Of a DNA stretch of 64,000 nucleotides, positions 35,868-44,583 are shown piece after piece. The stretch comes from Autumnicola patrickiae (GTDB lineage Bacteria; Bacteroidota; Bacteroidia; Flavobacteriales; Flavobacteriaceae). The notes beneath the pieces are model-generated. The model was given only the letters and a program-made list of their open reading frames with translations. It did no database searches and was not told where the DNA came from. Position 1 is the stretch's first letter. The number at the start of each line of letters is the position of its first letter. The translations under genes were made by a program, and so were the position numbers. The stretch lies in assembly GCF_031846525.1 (NCBI RefSeq), contig NZ_JAVRHM010000005.1:62001-126000 (forward strand), written 5' to 3'.

Positions 35868-36548
35868 ATGGACTACGGAAAAGAATTCGAAAAATACGCC
35901 ACAAAACATCACGGGATTAATAGCAACTATTACGGTAAGTTAGTGAGCGCGGTAACTCCACCCGTGGGGATGACTCCTAACATTATTGAAGAGCGGCAGA
36001 TGAACGCCGTTGCAATGGATGTTTTCTCACGTTTAATGATGGACCGTATTATCTTTATGGGTACGGGCATAAGCGATCAGATTGCAAATATTATCCAGGC
36101 ACAGTTACTTTTTCTGGAGAGTACAGATGCTTCCAAGGATATTCAGATTTACATTAACTCTCCGGGAGGTAGTGTATACGCAGGATTGGGAATTTATGAC
36201 ACTATGCAATTTATAAAACCAGATGTGGCAACAATTTGTACAGGAATGGCAGCTTCTATGGGTGCAGTTTTACTTTGTGCCGGCGAAAAAGGCAAAAGAA
36301 GCGGACTTCCACATTCCAGGGTGATGATTCATCAGCCTTTGGGAGGTGCCCAAGGTCAGGCCAGTGATATTGAAATTACTGCCAGGGAAATACTGATTTT
36401 GAAGGAAGAATTGTACAAAATCATCTCCAAGCATAGTGGTCAGGATTATGATAAGGTACATGAAGATAGTGACCGTGATTACTGGATGAAGGCAGATAAA
36501 GCCAAAGAATATGGTATGATCGATGAAGTATTAAAAAGAGAAGCATAA
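35868..36548 (+). CDS. clpP: ATP-dependent Clp protease proteolytic subunit
   Basis: This 226-residue serine protease forms a 14-mer barrel that works with ClpX. Catalytic Ser is in TGMAASMGAVLLCAG and His in VMIHQPLGGAQGQ; the Asp lies in the DRDYW stretch near the C-terminus. An N-terminal extension of about 25 residues (MDYGKEFEKYATKHH) is typical of Bacteroidota. I start it at the ATG 35868 rather than the TTG one codon before. Confidence 0.95.
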   Translation: MDYGKEFEKYATKHHGINSNYYGKLVSAVTPPVGMTPNIIEERQMNAVAMDVFSRLMMDRIIFMGTGISDQIANIIQAQLLFLESTDASKDIQIYINSPGGSVYAGLGIYDTMQFIKPDVATICTGMAASMGAVLLCAGEKGKRSGLPHSRVMIHQPLGGAQGQASDIEITAREILILKEELYKIISKHSGQDYDKVHEDSDRDYWMKADKAKEYGMIDEVLKREA

Positions 36549-36615
36549 ATTGGAATTCAGGAATCATTTTTTATATTATACGAAACCTGAATTAATAATA
36601 GGAAAACCAAAGTAG

Positions 36616-37848
36616 ATGGGTAAGGAAGATTTAGAATGTTCATTTTGTGGTAGGAAGAAGCCGGAGACCAGCTTATTGATAGCCGGTCTGGATGCTCATA
36701 TTTGTGACAGATGTATTGAACAGGCTCACGGTATAGTTCTGGAAGAATCCCGGCAGGGTGAAGCCAAAGAACTTTCTTCAGATTTAATGCTGAGTAAACC
36801 AAAAGCTATAAAATCTTTTTTGGATGAGTATGTGATAGGACAGGAGGACACTAAAAAAGTAATGTCTGTTGCGGTCTATAATCACTATAAAAGATTGTTG
36901 CAGCCGGGTACAGATGATGATGTGGAGATCCAGAAAAGTAATATCATTATGGTAGGGGAGACCGGTACCGGTAAAACCCTTATTGCGAAGACAATTGCAA
37001 AGATGCTAAACGTTCCTTTGGCTATTGTGGATGCTACTGTTTTAACTGAAGCGGGTTACGTGGGAGAAGATGTAGAAGGAATTCTTACACGTCTCCTGCA
37101 GGCAGCAGATTATAATACAGAAAAGGCTCAACGCGGAATCGTTTTTATTGATGAAATCGATAAAATCGCCCGTAAAAGTGATAATCCCTCTATCACAAGA
37201 GATGTTTCGGGAGAAGGTGTTCAGCAGGCATTGTTGAAGTTGCTGGAAGGAACTACGGTAAACGTTCCGCCTAAGGGAGGAAGGAAACATCCCGATCAAA
37301 AATTTATTGAAGTAGATACAGAAAATATTCTGTTTATCGCCGGTGGTGCATTTGATGGTATAGAGAGAAATATCAGTAAGAGGCTCAACATGCAGGCGGT
37401 AGGCTTCAGTGCTTCAAAAAATGACGATACAATAGAGCGTACTAATCTGCTGAAATACATTATCCCGAAGGATTTAAAAGATTTCGGACTAATTCCGGAA
37501 ATTATCGGGCGTCTTCCCGCACTTACTTATATGAACCCGCTGGATAAAGAAACGCTTAGACAAATCCTTACCGAGCCTAAGAATGCAATTATCAAACAAT
37601 ATCAGAAGCTCTTCGAGATGGATGATATAGAGTTTACGATGACTGAAGATGCTTTGGATTATATTGTTGAAAAAGCTGTGGAATACAAACTAGGCGCCCG
37701 GGGATTGCGCTCTCTTTGTGAAGCAATTCTTACAGATGCTATGTTTGAAATGCCGGAAAGTAACCAGACAAAACTCGTTGTTGATGCAGAGTATGCCGAA
37801 AATAAGCTGAACAAATCAACAATTAATAAGCTCAAGGCGGTTTCTTAA
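36616..37848 (+). CDS. clpX: ATP-dependent protease ATP-binding subunit ClpX
   Basis: This 410-residue AAA+ unfoldase feeds ClpP. The N-terminal zinc domain has four Cys (CSFCGRK and HICDRCIE). The Walker A is GETGTGKTLIAKT, Walker B IVFIDEIDKIA, and the pore loop GYVGED. The gene follows clpP after 67 bases and ends before a strong terminator. Confidence 0.96.
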   Translation: MGKEDLECSFCGRKKPETSLLIAGLDAHICDRCIEQAHGIVLEESRQGEAKELSSDLMLSKPKAIKSFLDEYVIGQEDTKKVMSVAVYNHYKRLLQPGTDDDVEIQKSNIIMVGETGTGKTLIAKTIAKMLNVPLAIVDATVLTEAGYVGEDVEGILTRLLQAADYNTEKAQRGIVFIDEIDKIARKSDNPSITRDVSGEGVQQALLKLLEGTTVNVPPKGGRKHPDQKFIEVDTENILFIAGGAFDGIERNISKRLNMQAVGFSASKNDDTIERTNLLKYIIPKDLKDFGLIPEIIGRLPALTYMNPLDKETLRQILTEPKNAIIKQYQKLFEMDDIEFTMTEDALDYIVEKAVEYKLGARGLRSLCEAILTDAMFEMPESNQTKLVVDAEYAENKLNKSTINKLKAVS

Positions 37849-37868
37849 AACCGAATAACATTGAATCT

Positions 37869-37899
37869 AAAGCCACTTCTTTCGGGAGTGGCTTTTTTT
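37869..37899 (+). terminator. Terminator after clpX
   Basis: AAGCCACT and AGTGGCTT form a stem around a 9-nt loop, followed by ten T residues. Confidence 0.9.
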
Positions 37900-37934
37900 T
37901 TTGAATTTTTATTTTGAGAATTGATATGTCTATC

Positions 37935-37944
37935 GTAATATTAC
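37935..37944. promoter_or_regulatory. Palindrome before arsR, candidate ArsR operator
   Basis: GTAATATTAC is a perfect 10-bp palindrome 23 bases before the GTG start of arsR. ArsR/SmtB repressors bind AT-rich inverted repeats near their own starts, so self-control is likely but not shown. Confidence 0.45.
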
Positions 37945-37967
37945 AATGAATTAATACTGAAGAAAAA

Positions 37968-38297
37968 GTGGGCGTTACAAAATCTGAAATATTTACCAAT
38001 TACCAGAACAAGCTGGCACTGGCTGCAAGGGTCTTGGGACATCCTGCCCGCATTGCCATTCTTCAGCATTTATTTAAAACCGATTCCTGCGTTTGTGGTG
38101 ACCTGGTGGGAGTAATAGGTTTGGCACAGCCCACGATCTCCCAACACCTCAAGGAGCTTAAAAACCTTGGAATAATAAAAGGGAATATCGAAGGCACAAG
38201 GGTTTGTTATTGTATTAACACCCAAAAGTGGGAAGAATTAAAAGATCTTTTTGCAGGGTTTCTTAATCAAACAGCTTCAGATAAGAGCTGTTGCTAA
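37968..38297 (+). CDS. ArsR-family transcriptional repressor
   Basis: This 109-residue winged-helix repressor starts at GTG. The metal-sensing site is suggested by DSCVCGDLV in the helix where ArsR has its arsenite-binding cysteines, followed by the recognition helix QPTISQHLKELKNLGII. The C-terminus ends in a neighbouring Cys pair (DKSCC). It opens a four-gene arsenic operon, with DUF6428, a thiol phosphatase/reductase and ACR3. It probably releases DNA when As(III) binds. Confidence 0.9.
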   Translation: MGVTKSEIFTNYQNKLALAARVLGHPARIAILQHLFKTDSCVCGDLVGVIGLAQPTISQHLKELKNLGIIKGNIEGTRVCYCINTQKWEELKDLFAGFLNQTASDKSCC

Positions 38298-38346
38298 AAA
38301 AATTTAATTTTAATCATCGCTTTATTGCGATTAAACAATAGTGGTT

Positions 38347-38817
38347 ATGAAGTTATCAGAAATTAAAACACATTTGGGGGAGTTAGACCAGATCGCATTT
38401 CAATTACCAGATGGAACCTTGGTGTCGAGTCATTTTCATGTTACCGAAATCGGAAAAGTCAGCAAGAAATTTATCGATTGTGGAGGGACTTTAAGAGATG
38501 AAGAAGTTGTCAATTTCCAGTTGTGGGAAGCCATGGATTACGACCATCGCCTGCATCCTGAAAAATTAATGTCGATAATTGAACTTTCTGAAAGGGTGCT
38601 TGAACTAGAAGATTCAGAAATTGAGGTGGAATATCAGGGAAATACTATAGGGAAGTATGATCTTGGCTTCGATGGTAAACATTTTCTATTGCTGAATAAA
38701 CAAACTGGCTGTCTTGCTTTAGATCAATGTGGCGTGAAGGAAAACTCAAGGCCGATAATTGCCAAATTCGAGGCATCACCTTCAGCGGCCTGTGAACCCG
38801 GTAGCGGATGTTGCTAA
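38347..38817 (+). CDS. DUF6428 family protein of the arsenic operon
   Basis: This 156-residue protein is commonly found between arsR and the reductase in Flavobacteriaceae. It is mixed alpha/beta, with VSSHFHVTEIGKVSKKFIDC near residue 30-50 and a C-terminus rich in Cys (ACEPGSGCC). The His and Cys content fits binding of a metal or metalloid. The biochemical role is not established to my knowledge. I take ATG 38347 as start; GTG 38341 is also possible. Confidence 0.72.
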   Translation: MKLSEIKTHLGELDQIAFQLPDGTLVSSHFHVTEIGKVSKKFIDCGGTLRDEEVVNFQLWEAMDYDHRLHPEKLMSIIELSERVLELEDSEIEVEYQGNTIGKYDLGFDGKHFLLLNKQTGCLALDQCGVKENSRPIIAKFEASPSAACEPGSGCC

Positions 38818-38842
38818 TTATCCTATTCTGACCTATAAGAGG

Positions 38843-39475
38843 ATGAAAAAAACACGATTACTGCCTTCAGTGCAGCAAAAAATAGCATCTTTTGATATAA
38901 ATGGTGTTTCAGAAGAACGAAAGGAAGTTTTGAAGCCGCTAATTCAGTACATAAAGGGTAAAATAATTGAAAATGAGCAAATAAAGCTTCATTTCATTTG
39001 TACTCATAACTCAAGAAGGAGCCAATTTTCCCAAATTTGGGCCCAGGCGATGGCTGCTTATTGTGAGCTTGAAATTTTAGCCTTTTCCGGCGGAGTAGAA
39101 GTTACAGCATTTAACGAAAATGCAGTATCTGCTATTAAAAATGCCGGTTTTGAGGTGTCATCTGAAGGAACTGAAAATCCGGTTTATGCAGTTAATTATG
39201 CTCAAGATGCACCTGCTTTAAAGATGTACTCCAAGAAATTTGATGACACTGCAAACCCGGAAAAAAACTTTGCAGCGATCATGACCTGCTCTCATGCCGA
39301 TGAAACCTGCCCGTTTATTCCCGGTGCCGAAAAACGCATTCCTGTGAAATATGATGATCCCAAAGCTTTCGACGGGACCCCGCAACAGGATCAGAAATAC
39401 GAAGAACGGAGTAATGAAATAGCAACAGAAATGTTGTACGTATTCTCTACGGTTCAACAGCAGAAATTTGTATAA
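38843..39475 (+). CDS. Low-molecular-weight phosphatase/arsenate reductase-like protein
   Basis: This 210-residue protein resembles thioredoxin-coupled arsenate reductases. The active-site loop reads FICTHNSRRSQFSQIWAQ, which is the CX5R-type loop (Cys-Thr-His-Asn-Ser-Arg-Arg). A second Cys set (CSHADETCPFIPGAEKRIP) near the C-terminal third fits the relay cysteines. It would reduce As(V) to As(III) for export by the next gene, 11 bases downstream. The N-terminal 30 residues form a helical cap. The longer in-frame start lies inside DUF6428 and is unlikely. Confidence 0.82.
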   Translation: MKKTRLLPSVQQKIASFDINGVSEERKEVLKPLIQYIKGKIIENEQIKLHFICTHNSRRSQFSQIWAQAMAAYCELEILAFSGGVEVTAFNENAVSAIKNAGFEVSSEGTENPVYAVNYAQDAPALKMYSKKFDDTANPEKNFAAIMTCSHADETCPFIPGAEKRIPVKYDDPKAFDGTPQQDQKYEERSNEIATEMLYVFSTVQQQKFV

Positions 39476-39486
39476 TATCCACTTTA

Positions 39487-40524
39487 ATGGCTGAGAACAA
39501 CAAAAAACTTGGTTTCCTAAATACTTATCTTACGTTGTGGATATTTATTGCCATGGGAATTGGTGTGGCTGTGGGTTATCTCTTTCCATCTTTCCCAGAG
39601 AGGATAGAATCCTATAGTAGCGGCAGCACCAACTGGCCCATTGCAGTGGGGCTAATTCTTATGATGTATCCGCCGCTGGCAAAAGTCAATTACCGGCTTT
39701 TGCCTAAAGTCTTCCGGAATGTTAAAATCTTATCGATCTCCTTACTTCTTAACTGGATTATTGGACCAATTCTAATGTTCGCTTTGGCCATGATTTTCCT
39801 GCAGGATTACCCGGAATATATGGTGGGTCTTATCCTAATTGGTCTGGCGCGTTGCATCGCCATGGTACTGGTATGGAACGACCTTGCAGAGGGGAGTAGT
39901 GAATATGGAGCGGGTCTGGTAGCTTTAAATAGTATTTTTCAGGTTTTTGCTTACAGTTTTTACGCCTGGTTATTTATTACTGAGTTACCGCCGTTATTTG
40001 GGTTCGATGGTGCCGTAGTAGATATTTCTATCGCTACTATTGCAGAAAGTGTGGCAATTTACCTGGGAATTCCATTCGTGCTGGGCATCCTGAGCAGATA
40101 CTTTTTAGTAAAACAAAAGGGGAGCGACTGGTACGATAACAAATTTATACCTGCAATTTCGCCTATTACACTTACCGCCTTGCTTTTCACAATTGGACTT
40201 ATGTTTTCACTTAAAGGCGAACTCATTGTGGAAATCCCTATGGATGTGGTGATGATCGCCGTACCGTTGCTGATTTATTTTACACTTATGTTTATAATTG
40301 GCTTTTTTATCAGTAAAGCAATGGGGGCAACCTACGATAAAAATGCCGCTATAGCTTTTACGGCGGCCGGGAATAATTTTGAACTGGCTATTGCGGTTGC
40401 GATAGCTGTCTTCGGATTAAATTCGGGGCAGGCATTTGCGGGAGTAATAGGTCCTTTAATAGAAGTTCCGGCGCTTATTCTTTTGGTACGCGTCTCTTTT
40501 TGGCTGAAAAAGAAGTATTATTGA
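39487..40524 (+). CDS. ACR3-type arsenite efflux transporter
   Basis: This 345-residue membrane protein with ten helices belongs to the BASS/ACR3 family. The conserved Cys is in LIGLARCIAMVLVWNDLA, which is the characteristic ACR3 segment, and AFTAAGNNFELAIAVA is the second signature. It exports As(OH)3 using the proton gradient. It completes the arsenic operon. Confidence 0.93.
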   Translation: MAENNKKLGFLNTYLTLWIFIAMGIGVAVGYLFPSFPERIESYSSGSTNWPIAVGLILMMYPPLAKVNYRLLPKVFRNVKILSISLLLNWIIGPILMFALAMIFLQDYPEYMVGLILIGLARCIAMVLVWNDLAEGSSEYGAGLVALNSIFQVFAYSFYAWLFITELPPLFGFDGAVVDISIATIAESVAIYLGIPFVLGILSRYFLVKQKGSDWYDNKFIPAISPITLTALLFTIGLMFSLKGELIVEIPMDVVMIAVPLLIYFTLMFIIGFFISKAMGATYDKNAAIAFTAAGNNFELAIAVAIAVFGLNSGQAFAGVIGPLIEVPALILLVRVSFWLKKKYY

Positions 40525-40568
40525 AATCTGAATTTTTTCAGAAGCTCATCTTTTTGAAATATATATTA

Positions 40569-40784
40569 ATGGATCAACAGCAAAAAAATAATCCTTTACA
40601 CGGAGTAAAACTGGTGGATATACTTAATGTACTTGTAGAAAAGTACGGCTGGGACGAACTGGGAAAAAGAATAAATATCCGTTGTTTTACACATGATCCT
40701 TCTATAAAGTCCAGCTTAAAATTTCTTCGGAAGACGCCCTGGGCACGGGAAAAAGTTGAACAATTATATTTGAAAAGTATTTAG
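40569..40784 (+). CDS. VF530 family DNA-binding protein
   Basis: This 71-residue protein matches the VF530 family of small helical DNA-binding proteins, with NPLHGVKLVDILNVLVEKYGW, split in two helices, and TPWAREKVEQLY. I choose ATG 40569; an earlier TTG would overlap the transporter. The function is unknown; it is probably a rider behind the arsenic operon and not part of it. Confidence 0.78.
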   Translation: MDQQQKNNPLHGVKLVDILNVLVEKYGWDELGKRINIRCFTHDPSIKSSLKFLRKTPWAREKVEQLYLKSI

Positions 40785-40785
40785 T

Positions 40786-41697
40786 CTAAAGACTATTGCT
40801 GTTGTACAATTCATACCAGGAGATATCCTGAAGCATTTCTTTTAATTTATTTTGTGGAATATCAGAAGTAAGCGAAGGCAGTTTTTCCTGTCCTTCTATA
40901 ATTTTTAACGGATAGTTGAGGTGCTGCATTAAGCCTCCTGCTTTTTCTATCGCAAGTTTCTTTTGTTCTTCGCTTAATTGCTCCATCCATTTCCCGAATT
41001 TTCCTTTGTTGAGGTGCTTCGGGCTTTTGTTTTTCATATTAGAAAAAGTCACGGCTTCCTCTATTTCCTTTTGTTGTTCTTCAGATAAACTAACCTGAAG
41101 GTAATTTAGTAAAGATTTTAATTCAGCAGGAAAATCGTGCAACAATCGTTCATAGAAAACAATATGAATATCTAATTCTTCTTTATGAAGTAGATAATTG
41201 CCATAAAACCATACCCAACGTTCCAGTAGGTTCGCATATTCATTTTGTATAAACTCTTCCGGCGAAGAATAAGGGGAAGGGTAGTGCTTTTTCATATACG
41301 GAGTAAAAGCAAATTTTGCAGCCGATAATGCCCTGTCTCTTGGATCCCGAACGATGCATATTCTCTTTGTGAAAAGAGGAAGAATATCAAAACTCATGGT
41401 GCATAAGGTGGAATGTGTCCAGGCCAGGCTGGTGGAATTTGCGTACGCTGCAGGATCTGGTAGTTTCTCCCTGAAAACTGAACTTATCCGATAATAACAA
41501 TCATCTTGCTCAATATCCATCATATCAACCGCTGCCTGATCTTTAAAGCTGAGCTCCAGGTTTTTTGCATGTTGGTAAATTTCCTGTTGTTGAATAAAAG
41601 ATTTCATAGGAATATCCTTCTTCTGAAGAATCTGATGTAAAATTGTGTGTAGCCAATAGCTTCCTGATTTTGGTGCACTTATCTGCAGAATGTTCAT
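40786..41697 (-). CDS. Sulfotransferase domain protein
   Basis: This 303-residue protein has the 5'-PSB loop of PAPS-dependent sulfotransferases at its N-terminus (SAPKSGSYWLHTILHQIL) and the 3'-PB motif CIVRDPRDRALS. It probably moves a sulfate group onto a lipid, glycan or small molecule. It is the last host gene before the integrated element, and its stop lies 1 base after the VF530 gene. Marine Bacteroidota use such enzymes on surface or secondary products; the acceptor is not known. Confidence 0.8.
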   Translation of the reverse strand: MNILQISAPKSGSYWLHTILHQILQKKDIPMKSFIQQQEIYQHAKNLELSFKDQAAVDMMDIEQDDCYYRISSVFREKLPDPAAYANSTSLAWTHSTLCTMSFDILPLFTKRICIVRDPRDRALSAAKFAFTPYMKKHYPSPYSSPEEFIQNEYANLLERWVWFYGNYLLHKEELDIHIVFYERLLHDFPAELKSLLNYLQVSLSEEQQKEIEEAVTFSNMKNKSPKHLNKGKFGKWMEQLSEEQKKLAIEKAGGLMQHLNYPLKIIEGQEKLPSLTSDIPQNKLKEMLQDISWYELYNSNSL

Positions 41698-41880
41698 TTA
41701 CCTGTACTTTTAAAACAAGCTAATAAAATTATTTGTTGCCAGAACAGCCGTTAATAAACTATTAGTAAAGAAGAACTTTATGAGTGCTAAAAATTTATTC
41801 AGGTTATAGAAGAATTTATTTCCTAATACAAGTTTAATCCACTATTTACAGGAGTTGAGGAGGATATAAAACGAAAAAAC

Positions 41881-41904
41881 CCAGGACTTTCGTCTTGGGT
41901 TTTC
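41881..41904 (-). terminator. Terminator downstream of the tRNA-Phe 3' end
   Basis: CCCAGGAC and GTCTTGGG form an 8-bp stem (one G-T pair) with a TTTC loop, flanked by A6 on one side and T4 on the other. It lies 5 bases beyond the tRNA-Phe 3' end on the minus strand and is probably the original terminator of that tRNA gene. Confidence 0.75.
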
Positions 41905-41908
41905 AAGT

Positions 41909-41949
41909 GGTGCCTCCAGGAATCGAACCAGGGACACAAGGATTTTCAG
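41909..41949 (-). repeat. tRNA-Phe 3' fragment, attachment site of the integrated element
   Basis: On the minus strand, CTGAAAATCC (anticodon loop with GAA and its 3' stem), GTGTC, a TTCGATT T-loop and AGGCACCA (acceptor strand and discriminator A) match the 3' half of a tRNA-Phe. Further upstream the sequence turns into AT-rich DNA with no D-arm or acceptor 5' strand, so the gene is incomplete. This is the classic left-over of site-specific integration into a tRNA 3' end. The complete tRNA should lie at the far end of the element, to the right of the window. The middle pair of the T-stem is a T-T mismatch. Confidence 0.85.
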
Positions 41950-42057
41950 TTTTGCAGATTTTATTATTAATTTTTAACTGGTTCATTTTCAATAGTTTTT
42001 TTAGGTAGAAATCCTTAGATATTGATTAAAGTTGGCTCGCTTTGTGGCCTTGTTGTT

Positions 42058-42606
42058 CTACTTCTTTTTATTAAAAACATTTACCCTCATATCTTCTCTC
42101 ATTTCTACTACTAAGGAGTTAATATAGGTGTGGAATAAAGGTTCCCTGGTTATTTCCACTATGAAGGGTTTAAATCTTTTATTCACATTATCGAGGGTTG
42201 GATTTTCTTCATATATCGATTCTTCCTTAGCAATTATAAAATCACCAAAGAGCTTCAAAATACTTTCAAATTCTTTGTTCAATAGATTCAATTGCTTTAA
42301 GGTGCTAGTGGACCAGAAAGGCTGATTGATCATATTGTAGTAGATTAAGGATTGAAAATTGTTCCTTAATTCTTTTAGATCTTTTATTTCAGACTCTAAA
42401 TTGAACATATATATGCCATCACTTACTTTGTTGATCTTTTCCAGTAGCTCTCTGTTGATCTTAATCTTTTCCTGAAATAAGCCTTGAAAAATGATGTTTT
42501 TCTGTTCGAAGGAATTTTGAATTCTACCCTTTACGAAATAGTAGAAAACAATATTTGTTACAATCGTGACAATGGCTGGCGTCAGAGAATAAAACCAATC
42601 TTCCAT
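42058..42606 (-). CDS. Membrane protein of unknown function (provirus cargo)
   Basis: A 182-residue protein with one N-terminal membrane helix (AIVTIVTNIVFYYFVKG, about residues 10-26), then a cytoplasmic helical domain (about 30-180) rich in charged residues and probably with coiled-coil stretches. No family is recognised. It is the first gene inside the attachment site and belongs to a leftward group with an HTH protein. A place next to the attachment site and a membrane anchor fit a cargo role such as superinfection exclusion, but this is only inference. Confidence 0.6.
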   Translation of the reverse strand: MEDWFYSLTPAIVTIVTNIVFYYFVKGRIQNSFEQKNIIFQGLFQEKIKINRELLEKINKVSDGIYMFNLESEIKDLKELRNNFQSLIYYNMINQPFWSTSTLKQLNLLNKEFESILKLFGDFIIAKEESIYEENPTLDNVNKRFKPFIVEITREPLFHTYINSLVVEMREDMRVNVFNKKK

Positions 42607-42630
42607 AGGAACTATTTAGCAGGTGTTTTA

Positions 42631-42990
42631 TTAGTTATTAAGCTTCTTTAATTTCTCCTGTAATTCCTCATTATGCTGCATAAGCGACTTTTTTTCCTTC
42701 TCCAGCCAGATACACCGATTCTTATATCTTTTAAGATCGCTATTCTCCTTCCGTAATTCCTTTACTTCCTTTTCCAGTTCTGGATCTTTTAGCATCACCG
42801 GTTTTTCACGTTCCCATTTTCTAAAATATTCAGGAAAAGTTGTTCTTATTTTACGACTTAATTTTTTAGAAGGCCTCTTACGCTCTGCCAGGGAAATAGT
42901 AGCAATTGTAACATCAATCTGTTTTGCCAGTTCTTTTTGGGTGAGCCTGGCTTTAAAACGAAACGCTTTAATATCTACGGGATCTTCCAT
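42631..42990 (-). CDS. HTH (XRE-like) protein with C-terminal coiled coil
   Basis: A 119-residue protein. Residues 8-50 form a helix-turn-helix (FKARLTQKELAKQIDVTIAT, then ISLAERKRPSKKLSRKIR), and from about residue 70 onward there is a continuous coiled coil (ELEKEVKELRKENSDLKR). The plan is the same as that of the repressor at 44098-44556: HTH plus coiled coil. It probably controls the neighbouring cargo genes. It is 24 bases upstream of the membrane protein and 37 bases downstream of the 316-residue protein. Confidence 0.7.
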   Translation of the reverse strand: MEDPVDIKAFRFKARLTQKELAKQIDVTIATISLAERKRPSKKLSRKIRTTFPEYFRKWEREKPVMLKDPELEKEVKELRKENSDLKRYKNRCIWLEKEKKSLMQHNEELQEKLKKLNN

Positions 42991-43027
42991 TCGCTTCTAT
43001 TAAATCTCCGATAAGTATTGCTATTTA

Positions 43028-43978
43028 TTATTTCTTTTTTTTTGTTCTCTGCTCTAATTTTTCTATTCTGGATTCAATTTTTTCAAGCCTTTGATAATTG
43101 GGGAACGTTTCTTTAATTTCTTTTGAAGAGTGTAACGATGGATGTATTTCACCACCGTTATAATTTAGAACTGCCAATTCCTTAAGAGCAAATTTTATTC
43201 TGCTAATTTGTTCTGGATCCTTATTGCTCTTGTAATATTTATCATATACATAATTGGCCTCTACTTCCGCAATTCTATCGACTTCTTTATCAGATTTCTC
43301 TTCTATTTCTTCCGCGGCCTCATTGGAAATTTTCATTTCACGGACCTTTTCCTGAAGCAATCTTCCTTCCTGGTATACTTTAAAAACAATAGCTCCGGAA
43401 TAAGCTAAGCCACCAATAACTGTAACAGTTGTAGCTGAGTTTGCCAAAATATCTATCCAGTAGGAACCAGTATCAAAGTTTTTGATAGTTATACTTCCTC
43501 CGATATCCTCATGATAAATTGTCTGAGAGAATATTTTTTCAAGTCTAGTAGATATTTTTCCTAGCTCAGCAAAATTCTTGGGTGGTGGAATTTTGATACT
43601 TACAATGTTTTCATCATTCAGTTCAATTGTCTGGGAAATTCCATAAATCAATCCTTCAGTTGCAGTTCGTAAGTCCCCAATATACTTGCTTAACTTCAAA
43701 TGGGTTGGTTGATCCAAGACCAAAGACGGAACTTTAGTGGGGAAGATACCGAGTTCTTTAATTGGTTCTATATATGAATCGAACAAATTTAATTTTTCCA
43801 GATCCATAATTGCTGTACTCAAGTATGCCGGATTGTTGAAATTCCAAGTCTGAGGATTATTACTTCTCAGTTTAGAATCTACCTTCAATTCCGGCAATTC
43901 CTCTTTTAGCAAATCGCGAATAACTCGTAATCTCAAATTGTATGCTTTTTTTGTTATTTTTAATTTAACCGACTTCAC
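43028..43978 (-). CDS. Membrane protein with central helix and charged C-terminal region (provirus cargo)
   Basis: A 316-residue protein of no family I recognise. Residues 1-180 look like a folded alpha/beta domain with TGSYWIDILAN just before a single membrane helix at about 182-200 (VTVIGGLAYSGAIVF). A helical, charged tail follows, and the C-terminus is a coiled coil ending in KKKK. The gene is in the leftward cargo group. It has a distinctive two-sided membrane topology. A role in host defence or in exclusion of other phages is possible, but the sequence does not show it. Confidence 0.6.
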   Translation of the reverse strand: MKSVKLKITKKAYNLRLRVIRDLLKEELPELKVDSKLRSNNPQTWNFNNPAYLSTAIMDLEKLNLFDSYIEPIKELGIFPTKVPSLVLDQPTHLKLSKYIGDLRTATEGLIYGISQTIELNDENIVSIKIPPPKNFAELGKISTRLEKIFSQTIYHEDIGGSITIKNFDTGSYWIDILANSATTVTVIGGLAYSGAIVFKVYQEGRLLQEKVREMKISNEAAEEIEEKSDKEVDRIAEVEANYVYDKYYKSNKDPEQISRIKFALKELAVLNYNGGEIHPSLHSSKEIKETFPNYQRLEKIESRIEKLEQRTKKKK

Positions 43979-44097
43979 TGGCTACAATGCCTGGTTTACT
44001 TTCCTAGTCTAAATTATTATCAGGGGATTTTTCCCCTTTTTTGTTCTGTTCTTAAATTTTAGTTTCGTGGGTTTGCTTTTAGATTTCCATACTATTT

Positions 44098-44556
44098 TTA
44101 GGCGGTTTGCTGATTACCGCCAGGTTTAGTGGATAAATTTTCAATGTACTGTTGCAAGATTTTCTTATCATTTCTAAGGTCTTCTTTATCTCGTTTTAAT
44201 TCTTCAATGTGATCTTCATATTGATTAGCTATTCTATGAAACTCTTCCGCAAGTTTTGCAACTTGATCTTCATAGCGCTCCCTTTCCTTCTCAATTTCTT
44301 CAGGAGAATCAACCTTAGTGGCAGTACGCCGTTCATCTGCTGAAATTTGCTCTTTACCGTGTTCACCCTCTACAGGATATAACCGCTCTTCTTCCGGAAG
44401 GTGTTGTGAAAATTCATAGCGAATTAACTTTTTTACTGTATCAGTAACTTTTCCGCCAGCTTCAAATTTGGTAATGCTCTGTGAAGTCAGTCCTAGCCTT
44501 GCTCCAAACTCTTTTTGAGACAATCCGGTTTTAGCTCTTAGTTCCTTAATATTCAT
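44098..44556 (-). CDS. XRE-family repressor with C-terminal coiled coil
   Basis: A 152-residue protein. Residues 2-45 form a clear helix-turn-helix (ELRAKTGLSQKEFGARLGLT, then SQSITKFEAG). From about residue 85 there is a long coiled coil (RYEDQVAKLAEEFHRIANQY), where classical repressors carry a protease-like domain. It is divergent from the early operon, 144 bases away, with operator-like sites between. It is probably the master repressor of the provirus. As it has no LexA/CI-type cleavage domain, induction must work some other way. Confidence 0.8.
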   Translation of the reverse strand: MNIKELRAKTGLSQKEFGARLGLTSQSITKFEAGGKVTDTVKKLIRYEFSQHLPEEERLYPVEGEHGKEQISADERRTATKVDSPEEIEKERERYEDQVAKLAEEFHRIANQYEDHIEELKRDKEDLRNDKKILQQYIENLSTKPGGNQQTA

Positions 44557-44583
44557 CTAATTTCAGAATTGGAAGTATATTTT

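Noticed and set aside
41909..41985. Complete tRNA-Phe gene on the minus strand
   Set aside because: Only the 3' half is present; the sequence upstream has no anticodon 5' stem, D-arm or acceptor 5' strand.
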